Part shown: positions 1-11,343 of the stretch, in pieces
How the letters are laid out: every line of letters begins with the position of its first letter
Position numbering within the stretch: the stretch's first letter is position 1
NCBI GenBank assembly: GCA_951812925.1
Contig: OX638368.1
Coordinates: 118,505,309-118,569,308 of the forward strand
Reading direction: 5' to 3'
Length of the DNA: 64,000 nucleotides
Source of the DNA: Calliopum simillimum
Taxonomy: Eukaryota; Arthropoda; Insecta; Diptera; Lauxaniidae
Position numbers and translations under genes: made by a program
The notes under the pieces: generated by a model
The model's input: only the letters and a program-made list of their open reading frames with translations
Databases searched by the model: none
What the model was told of the DNA's origin: nothing

Positions 1-154
1 TGTAAACGTAAAATCTACATGCATTTGGACTCTGGAAGTATATTAAAATTACAAAGAGGGCTTATCGAGGTGTTAGGAAAACAAAGTAATCACACTTATT
101 TTCGTTAGTTGTATTTTACATCGTAAACCCTCTTTGTCGTTGCAATATGTACAT

Positions 155-1435
155 TAGGGCCGTTCAAAAAAAAAAAAAATTTCGAATTTCCAAGATATAC
201 TTTGGCATCACGATCTACATCATGTCAGAATATCCCAAAAAAATTTTCAGATTTTTAAATTCATATTTAAAGGTGGCTCAAAGCAGAAATATATTTTTAT
301 TATTTTTTTTTTAGCATTAATTATAAAATGTTGTCAAACAATTTGAAAAATTTGTTTTAGAGTAACTTAAAAACATTAATTTTGTTTGTTTTTTAATGAA
401 CTTTAAAACCTTCGTTGTAATTTTGACAAAAAAAATTTTACACTTCTTAAAAAACGAAAAACTGCCCTAAGAAGGCGAAATTTTACGGTTTTTCAAAGAA
501 AAAAGTCATCGTGCTTTAAACGAAATGAACATTTTTTAATTTACAAGATCTCATTCAAAAGAGCTCTTAAAAACCTTCAAGACAAGACATGTTAAGACTT
601 TTTTGGGCCAGCAGGCTCGATGACATAACGTTTGAAATATAGTAATGCAGCCCTGTGAAAGGCAAAACGATTTTTACTCAAGAGAGAGGCATCTTACAAA
701 AAAGTGCACATGGCATAAAATGCTTAAAATCATCCAAGGAACAAGTGTAAATTGTTTTTTTTTTTTTTTACTTAATTTTAGAAAAAAATTTTTTTTAAGG
801 TAATTTTTAATAAACTTTTCAAAAAAAAAAAAAAACAATTCACGCTTGTTCCTTGGATGATTCCAAGCATTTTATGTCATGGTCACTTTTTTGTAAGATG
901 CCTCTCTCTGGAGTAAAAAAGGGTTTTGCCTTTCACGGGGCTGCATTACTATGTTTCAAACGTTATATCATCGAACCTGCTGGCCCAAAAAAGTCTTAAC
1001 ATGTCTTGTCTTGAAGGTTTTTAAGAGCTCTTTTGAATGAGATCTTGTAAATAAAAAAATGTTCATTTCGTTTAAAGCACGATGACTTTTTTCTTTGAAA
1101 AACCGTAAAATTTCGCCTTCTTAGGGCAGTTTTTCGTTTTTTAAGAAGTGTAAAATTTTTTTTGTCAAAATTACAACGTAGGTTTTAAAGTTCATTAAAA
1201 AACAAACAAAATGAATGTTTTTAAGTTACTCTAAAACAAATTTTTCAAATTGTTTGACAACATTTTATAATTAATGCTAAAAAAAAAATAACAAAAATAT
1301 ATTTCTGCTTTGAGCCACCTTTAAATATGAATTTAAAAATCTGAAAAATTTTTTGGGATATTCTGTCATGATGTAGATCGTGATGCCAAAGTATATCTTG
1401 GAAATTCGAAAATTTTTTTTTTTTGAACAGCCCTA
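155..1435. mobile_element. Foldback element, hAT-like ends, 1.28 kb
   Basis: The two halves are long imperfect inverted copies of each other (about 155-750 against 830-1435) around a short T/A-rich centre. The termini read TAGGGCCGTTCAAAA and, on the other side, the complement of TAGGGCTGTTCAAAA. The element is flanked by an exact 8-bp duplication, ATGTACAT (147-154 and 1436-1443). TAGGG-type ends with an 8-bp target duplication fit the hAT superfamily. No transposase is seen; open frames in the arms are low-complexity. Non-autonomous. Confidence 0.8.
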
Positions 1436-1595
1436 ATGTACATATATACTTACAGAGTCCAAACATGCATGTGTTCATGAGAAAATTAGAATTTTGGTCA
1501 GTATCTTTAAATAGATTTGATTCAATGACTTGAAACAGGCCTGTTACTTCCAAAATTTTACACAAAATTGTTATTAATGAAAATATATGCACAAA

Positions 1596-1750
1596 GTCGC
1601 TGATGTTTTCGTTGATGAAAATATGTAGAATTTGTCGTCCTTAATGTCATCAATGAAAAGGTATGCAAAATTATCGCTCTGAATGTCATCAACGACAACG
1701 TAAGGGACATTGTCGCTCTTTAGGTCGTTGATGAAATATGAGACACTTGT
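1596..1750. repeat. Four ~39-bp tandem units
   Basis: Four successive imperfect units begin with GTCGCT/GTCGTC/ATCGCT and contain ATGTCATCAA or its complement TTGATGA. The two central units are each 39 bp. No coding potential is seen. Confidence 0.5.
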
Positions 1751-2006
1751 ATGGAAATTTCGTTAACGACTGCCATACAAAAATACACATCCGTCATCAA
1801 AGATTTCATATAGTCGTGCACCCGTCATTGATGATTTCTTGCAGACTGGCCCAACTGGGTTGATTCAGACATTTATATAAACATTTTAAAAGCTCTAATT
1901 TTTTCTTATTTCGTATTCGGTTTTCAGACTTCTTAATTTACCTTGTTTTTTCCCCACAGTTAGCTGCATTATGTATAATTTTTTGAGATTTTCTTCAAGG
2001 TTACTT

Positions 2007-5000
2007 TTAAAATAATAGTAAGTTTTGAAATTGTCTAGCTGTTGATGTTCTGCATATCGCTCTTCTTCGGGGGCAAGCAAATTTTTTTAAGCATCGTGAT
2101 AATCTCATGTCACAATAACATAGTCGTGCTGCACATGATTGCGGTCCACCAAATTCACCGTGGTCAAGAGCGCATAATGGTTTTCCACGATAACATTTCC
2201 ATATATATGGTACAAAATATTCTAGATATGATATGCAGTTACTGTTTTCATAGCATTTATCATGTAATTTACAACAACGATCGACTCCATCTACGGGCAC
2301 ACCTGCTCCTAAAAATCCACAGTAACAACCATAACCTTTATATAACAATGGTTCACATCCAGTGGAGCATTTGATCATTGAGTATAAAGTTAATATATTT
2401 CGTTTAAGTCGATCATCGTGATCAGTTAAATCAATATTTTCCAGTATTGTGTTGTTCCTAAAACAAAATAAAATAATATTATATAGACTGTTTTTTTATG
2501 ATCATTTTATGCTCTTAAATATCCATTTTTGGGCAAGGGTTGAAATGATTATAAATAAAAATAGTTTAACTCTCTCAGAGTTATACAATAAATTTGCAAT
2601 GCCAAAGTTACTTACTTGAATTCCCATTTTGTTGAAAATCCAAAAGGATCGTTAACACGAGCGATGTAAACATTTCCATCCTGTTCATCGATTCCGTTTA
2701 AAACTGCAATTTTCTGCCCGATTCCATTACTATAAAATTCCATTTTTTTGTTGTTCTGACCACCATAGTTACCAATACGACTTAGAATCTGTTTTAAATC
2801 TCTTTGTCCAGTAATTGTTTGATTACTCTCAACCTTATTGAGATGCTGCCTCTTGGAATAAAAGTTGAAATTTAAAAATTTATGTCATTAGTTTTTGTTA
2901 TCAAATCAATTTCACGGTTGTCTTGAAGAATCGTGATGAAAATTCGAAAAAAAAAAAATAGGTTTTCGAGGTTTCATTTATGGTCTAAAAAATATAAACC
3001 TCGAAATCGCGAAAATAAATATTTCATATAATTGTGTATAAAAAAAACAAAATGAAAAAAAAAAAAACAAGAAACCAAAATAGCCCAGGAAAATAAGACA
3101 AAAAAGAGATGCTGTGCGAAATAATTCCAAGTGAATTTTTTTCACTGGAATTGTCTTTATTAAAGCATGATGAATAATGTGTAAAAAGTCCATTGAAGTC
3201 CATTGTGCGCATAAAAAGTTATTCCAGCTCAAAGGTCGCTAAAATCGGTTTTTTTGTCATTTAAAGGTTTTTTTTGAATAACTTCTACACGGTTACTTCA
3301 ATGTGTATGCATATGGCTTATTTTTTGTAGATCTTGTGATTCTCTACAAAATTGATGCTGTTGCTTTTTATCGAATGACTTACCGTTTCAGAGATATCCT
3401 TCAAAAACCAGTATTTTCGAGACCTTAACGGTTTTTGAAGAAAATCTTTTAGACCATGAGCGGCTCCAAAAAAAATTTAATACGGTGTTTACAGAATCCA
3501 ATTATCTTTTGAACAGTTTTTTTAATTTTTTTTGTACGACTCCTCGTTAAAGAGTATTCGCAATTTTAAAAGTAAAATATATTTTAATATGAACTTATAC
3601 GTAGCATTCACATATAAAAACTGTGCACAACTTTTTAAATTGAGTTATCTCCTAAACTATAAGCTACACAAAAACATTTTTTACATCTTTACATAGGAAA
3701 TTTCCTGTGTTACAAATTATTCAAAGAAATTTTTTTGTAAATGTTTGCGTTAGCGAGATATTTGCAAAAAACTGATTTTAGCGACCTTTGAGCCTGAATA
3801 ACTTTTTATGCGCACAATGGACTTCAATGAACTTTTTACACATTATTTATTATGCTTTAATAAAGACAATTCCGGTGAAAAAAAATCACTTGGAATTTTT
3901 TCGCAGAAATATTCTTATTTTCCTGGGCTAAAATAAGAATTTTCTATGTGTTTTGCGATGCTGAATCCGAATCCGGCATTCGAATTGTTCTGTCTCGTAT
4001 GGTTTTTGAGATATTCTAATATTTCGGAGAAAATAAAGCTATCGACACATTCAAATTAGATTTTAAAGAGAAAGATTAGAATTTTACTGCCTTATCGGAT
4101 TGTGTGGATGAATGTTTTGTATTGAATATTTTGTAGTTATACATATCGTCAGGCTAAAAATACAACTAGACATTTACACTTTTTGATGTTTTGAGTTAGT
4201 AAAGAGAACCATGAATAAAAAACTACTCTATGCTCCAGTCTAGTCGGTTTTTTGAAATGTAGTCCCCATCCAATTTTATGTAACGAATTAAAAGCAAAAA
4301 CTCAAAATCCCATACAAAAAAAGGATTTCAAAAACTTAAAACGCTTTTTTTTTCCAAAACATGAAAAATGTAGATATTTTAACCCGATGATATAGCTTCA
4401 AAAAATAGCAAAAATAGTATTTTTTGTTTTGTTTAGGTCAGTATATATCTAACACAATACAGGATAGAGCAGTTCTAAGGCCGGATTCGGATCGAAAATG
4501 TCTATTTTTATTTTTTTTATATGGAATATGTATGTATTTTTGCGATGTTTCGCGATCAGCTACGATTTTGGGGTTTGCATATTTTAGACCACTTAGCAAA
4601 TCAAAGATTTTTGTCGAATAAAACATTTGACGTTTTTGCCATGTAGTTTGAACCCGAACTCATTTTTTTTCTAGCATTTTTATGTAAAGCATATTTTAGT
4701 TTTGGCAATAATTCTAATCTTACATTTCTTTTGGATGAAAGTATTCAGAAGGTCGTGAAACTTCACCAGTCCAACCTTCTAAACCCAATTCAGTCCATTC
4801 GTTTTGTCCTTCGCTGTTACTGTGTTCAGTGTCCGTCACCATTTTCACAGTGGAATCATTCAAGTTGTGCGGCACTGATTTTAATATATTTCGTCGTTCC
4901 TTCATCAGCTCCATATACGTTGTCGTTAAGTTAGGAAATTTTGGATCTATAAAATCTGTTCGATGCATAAACACCATTTTACCACTACTACCATCAACTT

Positions 5001-5217
5001 TGGGTAGTTTAAAAACCATTTTTGTGTTTGAAACATTGAAATTATACATTTCCGGTATAAGACTTTTTAATAAAACCGTATTATTAGTAACAATATTGAA
5101 AGCTGAATTTATGTCCTTAATAATGACACTCGTTAAAGTTTCGGCATCTTTTCCTGAATTTGCGTAATTAGTCGTTGTAGAATATTGTATAAAAATAATA
5201 ACAATTAGTAATTTCAT
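2007..5217 (-). CDS. Secreted phospholipase A2 (three coding exons)
   Basis: Likely hydrolyses the sn-2 ester of phospholipids outside the cell or in a secretory compartment, with calcium. Modelled exons on the minus strand are 4724-5217, 2616-2849 and 2007-2457, giving 392 residues; all junctions are GT-AG and keep frame. Residues 1-20 form a hydrophobic signal peptide. Residues ~21-260 are an N-terminal extension unlike the enzyme core. A dibasic Lys-Arg (261-262) precedes the core, so proteolytic release is likely. The core shows the calcium loop YGCYCGFLGAG (285-295) and the catalytic pair in CCKLHDKCY (His308, Asp309), with many cysteines. The first intron carries a foldback element and the second a 100-bp repeat shared with the Fanzor locus. 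Family assignment is secure; which insect PLA2 paralogue it is (CG14507-like in flies) is inference. Confidence 0.88.
2484..2583 (+). repeat. 100-bp repeat ending in a hairpin, copy in the PLA2 intron
   Basis: Nearly identical to 38736-38840, which lies just 3' of the Fanzor ORF. Both begin TAGACTGTTTTTT and end CTCTCTCAGAGTTA. The last 17 bases form a hairpin, TAACTCT-CTC-AGAGTTA. Outside these limits the two loci share nothing. Here it fills most of PLA2 intron 2 (2458-2615) without touching its splice sites. Confidence 0.7.
3081..3930. mobile_element. AGCCCAGG foldback element, copy 1
   Basis: Ends are (T)AGCCCAGGAAAATAAGA and the inverted TCTTATTTTCCTGGGCT(A). The left half is inverted against the right half (for example GCGCATAAAAAGTTATTC on one side, GAATAACTTTTTATGCGC on the other). 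If the end is taken as AGCCC, a 5-bp flanking duplication AAAAT is seen. It lies in intron 1 of the PLA2 gene. No transposase. Other copies are at 13513, 30446, 44356 and 56654. Confidence 0.8.
3931..4718. other. PLA2 intron 1 remainder, no gene seen
   Basis: AT-rich intronic sequence. Around 3960-4040 it resembles 62880-62950 (CCGAATCC and a TTTTTGAGATATTC motif), so part is an old dispersed repeat. No coding exon is supported. Confidence 0.4.
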
Positions 5218-5719
5218 AGTAAGCTTAAGCTTAATTTAAATTGATACTCGTATTATAAATTGTGCCTAACGTTAGCCGTAGCTTGTATAACAATGAAATG
5301 TTGGTTAAGTCATGAATGGCCAAAAGATATAGCGGATAGAAAATCAGTCATGTAACAAAAAACAAAAAAATAGAGCAAGTAAAAAGTAAAAGCATGGCAC
5401 TGGCACAGTTTGATATCTTGTTTATTGTACTTACGATGTGGTTAATTTTTTTTTGTATCTTATAACACTAACAATTATCTCTGCTTATAAACATAAAAGG
5501 AAACAGATTGACCATAGCAGCTTGCAATGCTGGATCTTATTAGCTTAACAAAATTGAACGAATCATGTTTTGTAATTAATTAATTTTAAGGGGTTTTACG
5601 GCTATAAATCTGAAACATTTATTAGTGGATAAGCGATTTTTTAGTAAATGGTAGGAGGAGAAAAGTCAAGATTGTATATATAAATACATAGTTTGTAATT
5701 GAATTGATTTTTTTAGCCA

Positions 5720-6320
5720 TGTCATACATTTTCAACTTATGGAGAAAGAAGACAATCAAACAAAAACAGTAATTTTTTATAGCGATTCTTGTGGGGGACA
5801 AAACAAGAATTCTTTCCTAAGTAAGCACTATGTTCATGACATTTCTCCAAAAAAGCAACTCTATCGGAAACATTGAGCATACGTTTTTAGGTGTTGGTCG
5901 GTATAATTTCGTAAGAAGCGTTGGAGTTGGAAATGAAGTAAATTCAAAGTTCTTGAAATGAATTTAAAAAACTTCATAAATTTTTCTTTTTATTTTGCAT
6001 TAAAATTCATTTGGAGAAATAAGGACACAAACTCCGAAAGCTCAACCTGAAAAGACGTGAAATGGTTGCGGTATTCAAAAAGATTAAAACATCTCTAGAT
6101 AACGATAAGCCTTTCAAAGTCCATAATGTTCTAAAGAGAGGTATTTCGAAAGTTTCCAGGAGATACTGTGATAAAAATTTTGTCAAAAAAGATAAAAGAT
6201 CTTATTGATCCCCTCCGGTTTATTGAAACATGTTTTCATTCGTTTTACAAAAATCTCGATTTAGTTGAAGATACAATGAACAATCTAAGATTTAAATATT
6301 CTATTGATTTACATTAAGGC
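5720..6320 (+). pseudogene. Decayed transposon protein with a SDSCGGQNKN motif
   Basis: Plus-strand frames with stops and frameshifts read ...FYSDSCGGQNKNSFL (about 5775-5820), then ...HTFLGVGRYNF, and near 6180-6260 KIKDLIDPLRFIETCFHSFYKNL-like sequence broken by one frame change. The D-x-C-x-GQNKN motif and the K(I/M)KDL...FYKNL tail recall a widespread arthropod transposon-derived protein family. The exact superfamily cannot be set here. Multiple stops show it is dead. Confidence 0.45.
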
Positions 6321-6469
6321 TTGTGCACGATGAAACTAGTGCACATATTATTGTTAATTGTTCAAATTCAGAAAATTCAAAAAAATTTTATTCAAGTTAC
6401 CTTTGGTAAATATGTAAAAATCTTCATGCTACTTGTTTTACTCATTCGTTAATTTATGGCTTCACCATG

Positions 6470-7900
6470 AGCTGCGAAATAGAAGTGCGTGAAAAATTTT
6501 TTAAAATATTTAACGAAAATCTAAATTGAACTTTCAAAGCAATTGCTAGAAAACTAAGGTTTCTCGGAATACCGTTTCGCGTGTTATTTAAACCTATAAG
6601 TAACGTCAGACCGTTAGTAGAAAGCAAGGAAGTGGGTAAAAGAAAGGCGATAGCTCTCCTTAAGAAAAATCCCAATTTATCGGGAAGAAAAGTAGCTGAG
6701 AAAGTCCAATGCTCTGAGGTCTTTGTGAGAAAAGTTAAAAAGGAGGAAGGGCTTAAGTCATTTAAAGTCCAGAAAGTTCCGGACAGAAATTCCAAAAAGA
6801 ACGTTGAGGCAAAAAAGCGATCGAAAATACTTTACCGAAAATTCATAAAAAAATTTGACGGTTGCATTATGGACTATGAGACTTACAGTCTGTTAAATAA
6901 GAGCGTGGTCACGATTACTCGCGATCGGTAAAGTATAATGCTGTAATTTTTTTTTCTCACACAGAGGGCAGTATTGTCCTTCATGCTTCGTGAAAGTGAA
7001 TCAGCTGACCACTCTTTTCAATGCGTTCTCAGCATTTTTCCAAAATGAGTACCGCGTACGCGTCGCGCTTTGAAGCCGTTTTTTTGTGTTTGCACCCCAA
7101 AGGTCCCAAAATGACCCAAGCGGCGGCTGCGAAGTATATGCAAAAGTCGAAACAGTTTGTGAGTAAGTGGGTGAATCGCTTCAAAGAAGAAAAAAATGTC
7201 GATGACTTTCCAAATCGCGGGTCTGTCGGTGTAGTGACGGAAAAACAGGAAAAACTGATCTGTGCTCTATTTTCGAAAAATCCAACATTAACTTTGCGTG
7301 AAGGTGCTTCGAAATTGTCCCAAAAAGGTTTGAATATCTCCCACGGAACTATTCGTAATCATTTGATTGCAAATAGTGTGAAATACCGAAGTACTTTGCA
7401 AAAACCGATGCTCAGTGAAAATCATGTCCAAAAACGTCTTGAATGGGCCAAAGACAAAATGGTGTCGTGACTTTGGATTGGCCGTCTCAGTCGCCCGATG
7501 CCAATCCAATTGAAAACGTTTGGGCGCAAATGAAGATGAAGCTTCAGAAAAACCGACCCTGCAACTTGAAACAGCTGGTTCGACGCATTCACAAAATTTG
7601 GAGGTCGTTTTCAGAAGAGTATGCGCAAAATCTTGTTCAAAGTATGTCGCGAAGATGTCAAGCTATAATTGATGCTGGGGGTGATTGGACCTGCTATTAA
7701 TGTATTTGCATTGAAGTTTTCGATCAAATAAATCAATATTAAAAAGAATTTTCGCAATGGGTATTTTCATTTTCTCACAACAATGACCACGCTCTTATTT
7801 AACAGACTGTACGTACTTCTTGACTTTTCGAAAATTATTATTTTTATTTTTGTTTGTTGTATGAGTAATTTTTCTTAGTTTCAGAGATATTTTTTAAAAA
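6470..7900 (+). pseudogene. Mariner-like transposase gene interrupted by a second mariner
   Basis: Reading from about 6470 (MSCEIEVREKFFKIFNENLN, then a stop) and from 6581, the frame shows a helix-turn-helix region (NPNLSGRKVAEKVQCSEVFV) and the start of a catalytic motif, CIMDYETY, at about 6864-6887. The frame is cut there by the element 6888-7808. It resumes after it as VLLDF (from 7809), so the original read ...DYETYVLLDF. The TA at the breakpoint is duplicated. Internal stops upstream show it was already decayed or has decayed since. Tc1/mariner class by motif; subfamily unknown. Confidence 0.65.
6888..7808 (+). mobile_element. Mariner/Tc1-type element, internally deleted (~920 bp)
   Basis: Terminal inverted repeats read CAGTCTGTTAAATAAGAGCG, extending to GTGGTCA, at both ends, flanked by TA on each side. 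The transposase (7045-7470, then 7467-7700 in another frame) begins MSTAYASRFEAVFLCLHPKG with paired helix-turn-helix segments, then jumps from ...RLEWAKDKM to VVTLDWPSQSPDANPIENVW. The first two catalytic aspartates are therefore lost by internal deletion, while the third-acid block is kept. Non-autonomous. Confidence 0.85.
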
Positions 7901-7924
7901 ATATATATAATTCCGTCCCAGCTC

Positions 7925-8202
7925 CTAAACCGACCTTGTGGCGCATTAGTAGTGTACTATGCTTACAACCCAGAGGTCCCGGTTTCGATTCTCGGTTCGG
8001 GCATGGTAACACACTTTCCCTAATTACCAATTTTCCTTTGTTCCTAATTATTTCCTTATCCTCTCCTTAATTTTCTTGAGGTTTTAACGAACTAACGAGC
8101 TTTCTAGCTATGGTTAGAAAATACGTCGTTTGTGCTAAACCGTGTTATGAAGTTCAAAGGCATAACACTTGCTTCAGACCACTGTCAATGTCATTATAGC
8201 GT
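7925..8202 (+). repeat. tRNA-derived SINE-like sequence
   Basis: An A-box-like TGGCGCATTAGTAG and, about 35 bp on, a B-box-like GGTTTCGATTC sit in a tRNA-like frame (about 7937-8005). They are followed by TCGGTTCGGGCATGG and unrelated sequence up to the neighbouring mariner remnant. The stem complementarity is too poor for a working tRNA, so a SINE head is the better reading. Confidence 0.5.
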
Positions 8203-8203
8203 A

Positions 8204-8692
8204 CGAGGGTTGCCTTTTATATTTCGGGATTGGGCAACACTAATGTCAATAGCTAAAATCTGGCAACACCATAATAAAGTTTGACATTTTTTAGCATAAA
8301 CGTACTCACAACGTTTTGATGTACAAGTGCTATTTGTTTTGTTTACAGTGAGTTAAGAAAATCAATTTTTCCATTGAAAATTTAAGCAATTGATAAATTA
8401 TGGGGTTTCCAACGAGAACAAACCTTTTTTACGGCCAGGTGTTCATGCAATATTGAAAGTATGCTGGTCCCACTAATGCCTAAGGTTGTCTCAATCTCAC
8501 GATAGGTCACATGACGATCTTGCATTATCAGTTGGCGCACAGCATCAATGGTTTCCGGAACAACAACTGATTTTGGACGACCTTCACGAAATTCGTCTTG
8601 GAGTGAGCGACGGCCACGATTGAATTCATTGCCAGATTTTAGCTATTGACATTAGTGTTGCCCAAATCCCGAAATATAGAAGGCAACCTACG
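8204..8692 (-). mobile_element. Deleted mariner with ~60-bp terminal inverted repeats
   Basis: Both ends share an inverted repeat of about 60 bp (GGTTGCCTTTTATATTTCGG...CAATAGCTAAAATCTGGC) and are flanked by TA. Between 8400 and 8640 the minus strand encodes a fragment of a mariner transposase N-terminal half: GRRSLQDEFREGRPKSVV, then VRQLIMQDRHVTYREIET, then ISGTSILSILHEHL. The catalytic domain is missing. A non-autonomous deletion derivative of 489 bp. Confidence 0.85.
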
Positions 8693-8820
8693 TAATAATA
8701 ATAAACTAATTTTCAAGAAATACTCCGCTCAATAGTTCGACCTCCCACTCTACTGTCTCCCCTTTCGAAACAACACACCAAGTGTCAAAGGGTTATCCTT
8801 TTTAAAAAATAAAAAAAAGT

Positions 8821-9672
8821 TTCTTATCTTAAATAAAATAAAAAAGGCGAATTACTTAAAGAGTCAACAATATTTTTAATTAAATCATTATCTACAAAGC
8901 ACAAGTTAGAAGTAATTTTTTTCATTAAAGTAAGAGAATATCTCATTAATGGTTCTATTCTTGACTTGTTATAGATAAAAGCATTAGAATATTTCTTATT
9001 AATACTTTGGTAGTTTTTATTAATGCATTGCCTCAGCAAGTTTCTTTCAAAAATCTCTAACTCTTTAGCTACAGTAGGAGAAATAGAAAACCAGCAAGGG
9101 AAGGCATAAGTAATAATCGGTCTTATTAAGGTTTTATAAAAAAGAAGCTTTGTGTCAACTGAAAGGCTATTTTTCCTAAGATAGTGGTATAAGGGACAGG
9201 CAGCTCTCTTGGCTTTACCTAAGGCTAATCTCGCATGTGAGTTAAACTTAAATAGACAGTTAAAATTTACACCAAGGTATTTAATGTGCTGATTAAAAGG
9301 AATTCAAGCTCCATCAATTTCAAGAATCAACGATTTGCTGGCCTTCGCAATTCCAGAAGGACCTTTACCAGCAGCATTCCTAAAGCAAATGCATTCTGTT
9401 TTCGAAAAATTAATCTTAATGCCCCAAGTCTTATAAATTTTATGGATATCTTGAATATGTAAACTAACTTTTGATAAAGCTTCTACAGGGTTTCTACTAT
9501 GTGCATGAACAAAAGTATCATCAGCATATAATAGTGCAGTTGATCCATTAGGATGCATGTGTGGAAAGTCGCTCATAAAAATATTGAAAAGTAGAGGGCC
9601 TAAGATTGAACCTTGGGGAACTCCACGACCTATTTGTTTAAGTTCTGATTGAGCTTGCTGAATTTGAGTGAA
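8821..9672 (-). pseudogene. 5'-truncated non-LTR retrotransposon, reverse transcriptase part
   Basis: The minus strand reads GRGVPQGSILGPLLFNIFM (about 9580-9640), then the catalytic YADDTFVHAHSRNP box (near 9520), KINFSKTECICF, then KYLGVNFNCLFKFNSHARLA and a thumb-like region ending at 8824. One in-frame TGA lies at 9303-9305; otherwise the frame is open. The palm is cut upstream of the PQG motif, as expected of 5' truncation. The motif order fits the Jockey/BS-type RT family. Confidence 0.8.
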
Positions 9673-11070
9673 AAAAAAAAAAAACGGTTTGATAAAAAGC
9701 TATTACTTATCACCACTAAGTATCAACTCTATTTCTCTAGATGAGGTGTTGGCAGGTTCTCCTACCTCACCTTTGGTTTAAACTTTTTACCAAAAGGTAC
9801 TTACTAGTAATAACCGCGGTTAACGTTCATGAATTTTTCATCACATTGAGATTAAATTATGTCATTGGTAACATTTTCTTAATTTTTGTGAAAAGAAATT
9901 TGAATGAGTAACTGTTTCTAGAAATTTTCTCGAGCTAAGTTTTAGATGATGTATTACTTACTTTCTTCAGTAATTTTAAGTAACTTTTTATAAGCTCCGG
10001 GAGCAAGAGCTTAATTTTAAATCTCAATTCCTGCAATCAATTTGCATTTTGCTAATATATTTAATTTTTGCATCGTAGCATGTTTCATATAATTTTATCG
10101 AGGGCCATACTTTTTACAGCCCTGAATATATCATTTATTGTTATTGTTCCATATTTGTATATATGAGTTAAATGTTTAAGTACCTTTTGTCTCAATAAAT
10201 CATTTGAACTTTGAACTTTGGAGCTGTTCTTGAGGACTTTCTCATTTAGTCAGTTTAATGGCTTTATTGACTCCACAGAATATATGTATATCGACTGCGT
10301 CAAAAATAATTTTTTTTTTGTTTGCACATTAGAGAAATTAGTGAGGGTCGAATACTGAATTTTACAATTACAATAGCTAATTTACTAAAAACGCCAAACA
10401 AATTTAAACACAGCTATTACTGTATTACGAGGAGTGATACGTAGGCAAAGTAAAGATGAAAACTACAATAAAATAATGAAAACCAAAGTGAAAATGATAG
10501 GTCAATGAGGCACTACTAAGGGGTTGTCCATATACCTCGTGACGCTAAAATGACCCTCTTTCCCCCTATGTGAGATCAGAGCGGACCCTCATCCAACGTC
10601 ATGTGTCGGTAACAGAGTAGAAGGGAGAACAAAATCATCCAATCAAAAATGCGACAAAAATCAAAATCAGAAAACAGTAAAATTGTTGCTACTCTTCTTA
10701 TTAATTTTGACAGTACTCGATAGGAAAAAAGAACAAGAACGCCACCTGGAACTGATTTTACCTTATTAATTGTACTATATCACAACAAAAGCCACGATAT
10801 TGCCACCTTATCGACACAAGGTAAGCTCATTCTGGCAAATATCAAATCGAGAGACATCGGCAAATGTCAAAATAATAAACAACAACAACATATGATTTGA
10901 CATTTGGCGATGCCAAAATAATTAAAAATGAGCCACCATTTTCTCGTGTACCTACATCAAATAAATACGAAAACAGCCGTAAGTCACTAAATAAATCTCC
11001 GGTGGATTCAGGCTATTTCACTGAAGGTATATTGTGTTCTACACTTTATTATTAGTACACACTCACTTAC
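9673..11070. other. No gene seen; probable non-LTR tail near 10190
   Basis: AT-rich intergenic sequence. At 10193-10219, AATAAATCA is followed by the short tandem TTTGAACTTTGAACTTTGG, which looks like the 3' tail of a non-LTR element. At 10516-10550 GGGGTTGTCCATATACCTCGTGACGCT resembles one end of the MITE at 34118. Nothing else is recognised. Confidence 0.35.
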
Positions 11071-11175
11071 CGTAACTTTTCTGTCAAAGTACAAAAAAGG
11101 AGAAAACTGAACGTAACTTTTCTGTCAAAGTACAAAAGAGGAGAAATCTTACCGTAACTTTTCTGTCAAAGTAAC
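11071..11175. repeat. Three 41-bp tandem units upstream of DPH5
   Basis: CGTAACTTTTCTGTCAAAGT starts at 11071, 11112 and 11153, a period of exactly 41 bp; the third unit is partial. It lies 170-270 bp upstream of the DPH5 start codon, so it may sit in the promoter region, but no factor site is recognised. Confidence 0.75.
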
Positions 11176-11343
11176 TAAACAACACAACAAAAACAATTGG
11201 AAGAGCAAAAAGCAACAAGCCAACAACAAGCACGTGTCTGTCCATAGTGTTCCAAGATTCGGTGTAGTTCTGGTGACTGTTTAATAAATTAAGTATTAAC
11301 TTCAATAATTTTCAACTTACTGCTACAAAAATAAAAAGAAAGC

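Noticed and set aside
1245..1592. 115-codon open frame on the minus strand
   Set aside because: Runs out of a foldback arm into flanking DNA; mirror sequence at 155-330 and low complexity. No domain.
7937..8005. tRNA gene
   Set aside because: A and B boxes are present but cloverleaf stems do not pair well; better explained as a SINE head.
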